A stretch of 61,589 nt of DNA from Fischerella muscicola PCC 7414 (GTDB lineage Bacteria > Cyanobacteriota > Cyanobacteriia > Cyanobacteriales > Nostocaceae), in assembly GCF_000317205.1 (NCBI RefSeq), contig NZ_AJLK01000019.1, positions 1 to 61,589 of the forward strand. The letters run 5' to 3'. This document shows positions 56,640 to 61,589 of this stretch, in pieces. Position 1 is the first letter of the stretch; every line of letters begins with the position of its first letter. The notes under the pieces are model-generated. The model was not told the origin of the DNA, searched no databases, and saw only the letters and a program-made list of their open reading frames with translations. The position numbers and the translations under genes are program-made.

Positions 56640-57977
56640 GTGAATAACACCTTAAAAAGTCGTTTATCTACCTTTGTGAATCCAATGACTCTTGATAATA
56701 ACCAAGGACTTACCTATAAAAACTCTCAATCTCCAGGACAGTCGACTTTCTCACTGGCTGTTAATTCCACCAATCCGTTTAATCATTCAGGGCTGAGCTT
56801 TGGGCAAAATAATGACAGCAAGAAAATTGAGCGTGAAGAAACCCGAATAGGTGACATTGTTCCTGGTCGAGTCGCCAACATTAAAGTGATTGGTGTCGGT
56901 GGCGGTGGTAGTAATGCTGTTAACCGCATGATTGCATCAGATGTAAGTGGGGTAGAGTTTTGGTCTATCAACACTGATGCTCAAGCTTTAACTTTGGCAG
57001 CAGCTCCCAGTCGACTACAAATAGGGCAGAAACTGACACGGGGGCTGGGAGCAGGTGGTAATCCTGCTATTGGAACTAAAGCTGCCGAGGAATCACGGGA
57101 CGAGATTGCGACAGCTCTAGATGGTGCTGATTTAGTATTTATTACTGCTGGCATGGGTGGTGGAACTGGTACAGGTGCGGCTCCGATTGTGGCAGAAGTA
57201 GCGAAAGAAATGGGCGCTCTTACTGTTGGTGTCGTTACACGTCCCTTTATCTTTGAGGGACGCCGCCGCATTAGCCAAGCAGAACAAGGGATCGAGGGGC
57301 TAAAAAGTAGGGTAGATACACTAATTATCATTCCTAACAACAAGCTACTAGAAGTTATCCCCGAGCAAACACCAATGCAAGAAGCTTTTCGCTATGCAGA
57401 TGATGTGTTGCGGCAAGGGGTACAAGGCATTTCCGATATTATTACCATTCCTGGTTTGATCAACGTTGACTTTGCAGATGTGCGAGCAGTTATGGCCGAT
57501 GCAGGCTCCGCACTCATGGGGATCGGTATTGGTTCTGGAAAATCTAGAGCTAGAGAAGCAGCGATCGCAGCGATTTCTTCACCATTGCTCGAATGTTCAA
57601 TTGAGGGCGCGAGAGGTGTTGTCTTTAACATCACTGGTGGTAGCGATCTCACCCTGCACGAAGTGAATGCTGCTGCTGAAACAATCTATGAAGTGGTTGA
57701 TCCCAACGCCAATATTATTTTTGGCGCGGTGATTGATGACAGACTCCAAGGTGAAGTGAGACTTACCGTGATTGCGACTGGATTTACAGGTGAAGCCCCA
57801 GCCGCACAACAGTCCAACGTTACCCAAGGACGAGTAGTACAGCCCCCACCACAAAGAAGGCCAATGCAACAACCTCCCGCGCCTAATCCACCAACACAAA
57901 CTCCAGAACCAAAAGAAAAAGGTTCGGTGCTGGATATTCCTGATTTTCTGCGAAAGCGGACACCACCACGTAATTAA
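56640..57977 (+). CDS. ftsZ: Cell division protein FtsZ
   Basis: 445 aa from GTG 56640, or 430 aa from ATG 56685 ([15 protein letters not shown], similar to the known Anabaena N-terminus, which I prefer). Tubulin-like GTPase forming the division ring. Motifs: [15 protein letters not shown] (nucleotide loop), the tubulin signature [10 protein letters not shown], and [21 protein letters not shown] roughly 65-residue N-terminal extension precedes the core. A Pro/Gln-rich linker leads to the C-terminal peptide [13 protein letters not shown] that binds partners. Confidence 0.97.
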   Translation: MNNTLKSRLSTFVNPMTLDNNQGLTYKNSQSPGQSTFSLAVNSTNPFNHSGLSFGQNNDSKKIEREETRIGDIVPGRVANIKVIGVGGGGSNAVNRMIASDVSGVEFWSINTDAQALTLAAAPSRLQIGQKLTRGLGAGGNPAIGTKAAEESRDEIATALDGADLVFITAGMGGGTGTGAAPIVAEVAKEMGALTVGVVTRPFIFEGRRRISQAEQGIEGLKSRVDTLIIIPNNKLLEVIPEQTPMQEAFRYADDVLRQGVQGISDIITIPGLINVDFADVRAVMADAGSALMGIGIGSGKSRAREAAIAAISSPLLECSIEGARGVVFNITGGSDLTLHEVNAAAETIYEVVDPNANIIFGAVIDDRLQGEVRLTVIATGFTGEAPAAQQSNVTQGRVVQPPPQRRPMQQPPAPNPPTQTPEPKEKGSVLDIPDFLRKRTPPRN

Positions 57978-58013
57978 GATGATCAGCTATTGGCTTGCTG
58001 GCTGCTTATACCA

Positions 58014-58041
58014 ATTTTGGATTTTAAATTTTGGATTTTGG
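58014..58041. repeat. Tandem heptamer (ATTTTGG/ATTTTAA)x4
   Basis: Four units 40 bp past ftsZ, same family as the array at 52062. The rest of 57978-58546 shows one HIP1 octamer and no gene. Confidence 0.92.
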
Positions 58042-58546
58042 ATTGAGAGTCTTTGCCAAAAGGCGATGTTAACAATCTCAAATCACACCATTTATCCCTA
58101 TTTGGTATTATTTCTAATTCCTTTGGTTCATACTAGGAATTGGAATCAGCAATTCAGTTGCCATTTTTGGTACAGCCAATTAGTAAATAAATTCATCTAC
58201 GTGTCCCAGAGACTGAAATTAGCTTAGGCTGGAGTCAGCTTGTTTAAAATTCTCAGTGTGTTTGGTAAAAAAATTAAAGCGATCGCGTTTGTTTTGGTTG
58301 TCGGTCAATGGTTCTTACCATTGTTCTGAGACGGGATAATTATTGTTGATGGTAGACTTGTTTAACTTTTGTAGTCTTTCAGCACACAGCTATTTTTTAA
58401 CTGGTGGTCTAAATTTTAGTACCGGATGCTACTGTAAATCCCTATATTATTTGTAATTATTGTTTCGGTTTACCAGGGTGCAAGGGAAATTACAGATGAA
58501 TGATGAATTATGAATGTTGAAAAATTTCATAATTCATATTGATAAT

Positions 58547-59515
58547 TTATAAGTTTTTTGTCTGCTCAACCCAGCGAATCACTAAATGACCAAGGCGAGT
58601 GCCGTCTAGTCGATCAATTTCACGTATTCCAGTAGGACTGGTGACGTTGACTTCGGTCAGATAGCCACCAATTACATCGATGCCAACAAAAACTAAGCCG
58701 TCTTTACGTAAGGTGTTGGCAACTTCGGAGCAGATTTCGTATTCTTTTGGGGTAATTTCGGTTTTGGCAACTGTACCACCGGTCGCCATGTTATTGCGAA
58801 ATTCATCACCAGCAGAAAGGCGATTAACTGCTCCAATTGGTTGGCCATCTAGTAGGATAATCCGTTTGTCTCCTTCTTTCGCCTCTGGGATAAAATTTTG
58901 TACCATGACGGGTACTCGACCTTGAAGAGTACTGAGTTCGATGATGGAATTGAGGTTGCGATCGCTCGGTTGCAAAATTAAAATTCCCTCACCAGCTTTA
59001 TTACCTAGTGGTTTGAGAACTGCTGTGCCTTTTGCTTCCACAAAGTCTCGGATAGTCTGTTTATCAGCAGTGACAATGGTTTCTGGTATTACCTTAGTAA
59101 ACTGGAGGGCATACATTTTTTCGTTTGCCCCTCGAATACCACTGGGACTATTGATTACCAAGGTTTTGTTTTGGTCAATGTAGTCCAGAATATAGGTGGC
59201 ATAGAGGTAGGAAACTGTCACGGGTGGATCTGTCCGCATAAACACGGCATCCATTGTTTCTAAAGAAACATAAATGCGTTCGCCTATTTTGTACCAAGGA
59301 CTTGCTGCTACCCAGCGTCCCTCCACTAGTTCAATAGGCATGAGTTCCACGCGTTCTAAAATGGCCCAAGCTTTTCCTGCTACTACACTTAGTAAATTCG
59401 CTTGAGTTATCCAGACTTCATGTCCCATGACATGGGCTGCTTCCATTAATGCAACGCTTGTGTCGTGACAAGGGTCAAGAGTCTGGATGGGATCAATAAT
59501 AAAAGCCAGTTTCAC
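58547..59515 (-). CDS. gshB: Glutathione synthase
   Basis: 322 aa from GTG 59515 (VKLAFIIDPIQTLDPCHDTS is the conserved N-terminus; the longer frame starts at a TTG). ATP-grasp enzyme that joins gamma-glutamylcysteine and glycine. Visible: FMRTDPPVTVSYLYATYIL, VLKPLGNKAGEGILIL, VMVQNFIPEAKEGDKRIILL, GLVFVGIDVIGGYLTEVNVT and SPTGIREI. Complete length. 113 bp downstream of grxC on the same strand, so probably coexpressed. Confidence 0.95.
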   Translation of the reverse strand: MKLAFIIDPIQTLDPCHDTSVALMEAAHVMGHEVWITQANLLSVVAGKAWAILERVELMPIELVEGRWVAASPWYKIGERIYVSLETMDAVFMRTDPPVTVSYLYATYILDYIDQNKTLVINSPSGIRGANEKMYALQFTKVIPETIVTADKQTIRDFVEAKGTAVLKPLGNKAGEGILILQPSDRNLNSIIELSTLQGRVPVMVQNFIPEAKEGDKRIILLDGQPIGAVNRLSAGDEFRNNMATGGTVAKTEITPKEYEICSEVANTLRKDGLVFVGIDVIGGYLTEVNVTSPTGIREIDRLDGTRLGHLVIRWVEQTKNL

Positions 59516-59628
59516 ACTTTCTGCCTCAATTGCCAGCAAATTCCACAGTCATTTAATTTAGACTATCCCCTGATGGTTAAACAAGTTTTGCGATCGCCCC
59601 CCAGCAAAACACCATCGAACTCTTCCAT

Positions 59629-59901
59629 CTATACGCTATTGCCAGAAGCTAATAAATTATCTAGCTGACCTCGGGCGTCTAAAGCGTATATGTCATCACA
59701 ACCACCAACGTGAACATTATCGATGAAAATTTGTGGCAAAGAGCGTCTTCCATTTGCTCTTTGAGCCATTTTATTCCGTGCCGCCTCATCTCCATCAATG
59801 TTGTACTCGGTGAAGTCTACCCCCTTTTTCTTCAGTAAACTTTTAGCACGGATGCAAAATGGGCAAGTACTCCAAGTGTAAATTTCAACTTTCGCAGCCA
59901 T
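59629..59901 (-). CDS. grxC: Glutaredoxin 3
   Basis: 90 aa. Active site CPFC in IYTWSTCPFCIRAKSLLKKK (dithiol type), cis-Pro loop RRSLPQIFIDNVHVGG and the GCDDIYALDARGQLD helix. Reduces disulfides with glutathione made by the product of the neighbouring gshB. ATG start; the first gene of a grxC-gshB unit. Confidence 0.94.
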   Translation of the reverse strand: MAAKVEIYTWSTCPFCIRAKSLLKKKGVDFTEYNIDGDEAARNKMAQRANGRRSLPQIFIDNVHVGGCDDIYALDARGQLDNLLASGNSV

Positions 59902-60675
59902 AAGTCCTCAACTTTATTTAATAATTCTTAAATTTTAGAATGTTATTGCAGGCTGTGGGCACTTCATCCCATTTTTGTCAATTAAGAGCAGATGTAGCGT
60001 TAGTATTTTGAATTTTAGACTTTGTCAATGGTGGAAACTTAATGCATGAAATAAATTAACGTTTTGTCTGGGTATTTTATTTATCAATTTAGTAAAAGTT
60101 AATCAATAAATACCTACAGATATTGTTAAGTTGAAAAACTATCTAAATAAAAATCTACAAGTATTTACTTTTACTTATAATTTATAATTTATATAAGGGC
60201 ATTTGCTGGTGAGTATGTCACTACAAAAATAATAACAAACTCATCCAAACATATAGCCCATAAAACTTATATTGAATTGCATCTAGTAGCGTAACAAACT
60301 GATAATATTCGAGTTGCAGTACAGTTCACATCAGCAATTGCACCGATATAAATTTATGACGTATAAAAAATATTTTCAGTATTTACCGCTAGAGAAATCT
60401 AGAGAGAATGAGCTAAACTAGCCTTTAGCATCTTAAATTTTACCTTCATAGCAAATCTAAGGTGCAAACATCCTTTTATTGTAATCCAATACATCAGCTT
60501 TATGAAAGTAAAAAGATTATAAAAATAATATAGGACTCTTATTTAATTTTTGAAAAAATCAGTACACTTCCTGTTAAGAGTTTCCTAGATTCAAGATTCA
60601 GTTCACCAAAGCAAATCGGACTGTCATACTTGTCCAAATTAAGAGTAGATAAATCAAACTGAGCTATCTAGTAGT
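59902..60675. other. AT-rich gene-free spacer
   Basis: About 770 bp, strongly AT-rich. No convincing ORF, RNA or repeat found; contains the grxC promoter. Confidence 0.5.
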
Positions 60676-60777
60676 ACTCAACCACATTATTAATTTTGAA
60701 AGGCTGCGAGATCCCCGATTTTTTAAAAAAGTCGGGGATCTGTTCACTCGCAGTCTTCAGAACTTATGTGGTCGAGT
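60676..60777. repeat. Nested hairpin element with GATCCCCGA arms
   Basis: Three nested inverted pairs: ACTCAACCACAT / ATGTGGTCGAGT (outer), CTGCGAG / CTCGCAG, and AGATCCCCGA...TCGGGGATCT (inner, 60709-60741). The inner pair matches the palindrome at 16381-16411. About 100 bp, no coding capacity. Confidence 0.8.
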
Positions 60778-60790
60778 AGTAGGTGTAATT

Positions 60791-60837
60791 ATAAAAATAA
60801 AATAGGCTTAAAAATGCTAATGCATATCTAAGCCTAT
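60791..60837 (-). terminator. Terminator of the PEP-CTERM gene
   Basis: Minus strand: ATAGGCTTA / TAAGCCTAT stem followed by TTTATTTTTAT, about 50 bp after the stop. Confidence 0.85.
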
Positions 60838-60886
60838 ATTTAATATGAGTTCGATATTTAAAAACATCAAAATTAAACAGTGTTAT

Positions 60887-61589
60887 TTAATTTTGGTGAC
60901 GGAACTGTTTGTTTTTCTTCATCAGTCGCAAGGTAGTTACAGCAAATAAACCTAAAGCACCTGTTGCACCAGGTTCAGGCACTTTTGCTGGTGGAGGTGG
61001 TGGGGCTTTGTAATAAGAACTTGCTCCTACCCAAATAGAATTGCCACCGGAAACTCCAGGGTTATTACCATAATTGCCTATGTGAACTGCCGCAAATATT
61101 TTGTTGAGCTGATCTTGAAAGTCGAAGTCTTCTGGATTGAGATCAAAAGCATCTAGTGAGATAGTGGCTGTATAGCCATCATTACTCGGGCCAGTTGCTT
61201 TTGGGCTAATCTGTAAATCTAACCCACTATAGGGGCCAGCCTTGATACTGTTTTCAGCAACATTGTAACTTTTTACGTCATAAGGTGAGGATGACGACAC
61301 CTCAAAAGCATTGTTCTGAAACTTGCTATCGTCGTAATTTAAACTAACATCCAAAATTTTATGGACGTTATCTCCCGCTAAATCGATCACTACATCGACT
61401 TTAGTAGGATCAGAAGGGTTTTGCTTAATAGTTAGCGTTCCAAAAGATACACCAGCATTAGTACAGTTCCCACCGGAATAACTATTGTTGCCTACCGTCC
61501 CAGAAATAACGCAATCTAGGTTATAGACTATGGAAGTAAAGTCAGAAGCAGTGGAAGTACTACTGGGAGACTGAGTAGAACTGCTATTA
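60887..61589 (-). CDS. PEP-CTERM exported protein (5' end outside window)
   Basis: The frame is open to the window edge, so the internal GTG at 61390 is not the start. Visible part is at least 233 codons: a Ser/Thr-rich stretch (NSSSTQSPSSTSTASDF), YNLDCVISGTVGNNS, KVDVVIDLAGDNVHKILDVS, GYTATISLDAFDLNPEDFD, then a Pro stretch and the sorting signal VPEPGATGALGLFAVTTLRL with MKKNKQ. The VPEP motif, hydrophobic helix and basic end direct exosortase processing to the cell surface. The N-terminal signal peptide is expected beyond 61589. Confidence 0.9.
   Translation of the reverse strand, partial: NSSSTQSPSSTSTASDFTSIVYNLDCVISGTVGNNSYSGGNCTNAGVSFGTLTIKQNPSDPTKVDVVIDLAGDNVHKILDVSLNYDDSKFQNNAFEVSSSSPYDVKSYNVAENSIKAGPYSGLDLQISPKATGPSNDGYTATISLDAFDLNPEDFDFQDQLNKIFAAVHIGNYGNNPGVSGGNSIWVGASSYYKAPPPPPAKVPEPGATGALGLFAVTTLRLMKKNKQFRHQN

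Overview
The window is cyanobacterial chromosome. It carries psbO, the cyanobacterial gene pairs DUF3038/DUF4335 and DUF2997/ycf35, guaB3 beside trxA with a Yfr1 small RNA between them, a pilB-pilT-pilC operon and many GCGATCGC (HIP1) octamers. An FtsZ N-terminal extension of the Anabaena type, heptanucleotide tandem repeats in most spacers, and a large STAND/WD40 protein suggest a filamentous Nostocales-like genome. That placement is inference; no rRNA or tRNA lies in the window.

Layout. 1-3.5 kb: shape genes mreB-mreC (leftward), ssb, and a secreted SIMPL protein. 3.7-9.1 kb: an EVE-domain protein, a DUF697/TerB-like gene broken by a one-base frameshift, the 3' stump of a tnpB transposon gene, a Uma2 nuclease-like protein, leucyl aminopeptidase, and a DUF7662-HTH protein. 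9.4-16.4 kb: LOG protein, trxA, Yfr1, guaB3, mutS2. 17-23.2 kb: DUF3038/DUF4335, YiaAB, a family 2 glycosyltransferase, and the DUF2997-ycf35-ferredoxin operon. 23.7-30.8 kb: saccharopine-dehydrogenase-like gene, a start-less remnant, then pilB-pilT-pilC. 31.4-37.5 kb: grpE, dnaK, and the overlapping dnaJ-tusA-rsgA operon. 38-45 kb: secreted protein, GH57 enzyme, flavin-type oxidase, a sigF-lipoprotein cluster, psbO. 45.5-53.7 kb: an accessory patch with primase-like and integrase-like remnants next to a 1685-aa STAND/TPR/14xWD40 protein and its partner P-loop ATPase. 54.6-61.6 kb: ftsQ, ftsZ, gshB, grxC, and a PEP-CTERM protein cut by the window edge.

Genes that work together: mreB/mreC (elongation) and ftsQ/ftsZ (division); grpE/dnaK/dnaJ (chaperone cycle); pilB/T/C (type IV pilus motors and platform), perhaps with SigF and the adjacent PilP-like lipoprotein; gshB/grxC/trxA (thiol redox); and the STAND/ATPase pair.

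The least expected signal is a family of short palindromic elements bounded by GATGGGG...CCCCATC-like ends. They appear as extra in-frame segments inside three coding genes (mutS2, rsgA and the STAND gene), and related GGGGAG-rich sequence lies in spacers. Other notable items are the STAND/ATPase pair beside mobile-element remnants, a pseudoknot-like complementarity in the ftsQ-ftsZ spacer, a 120-140-bp inverted repeat pair flanking the GH57 segment, and several dispersed palindrome families.
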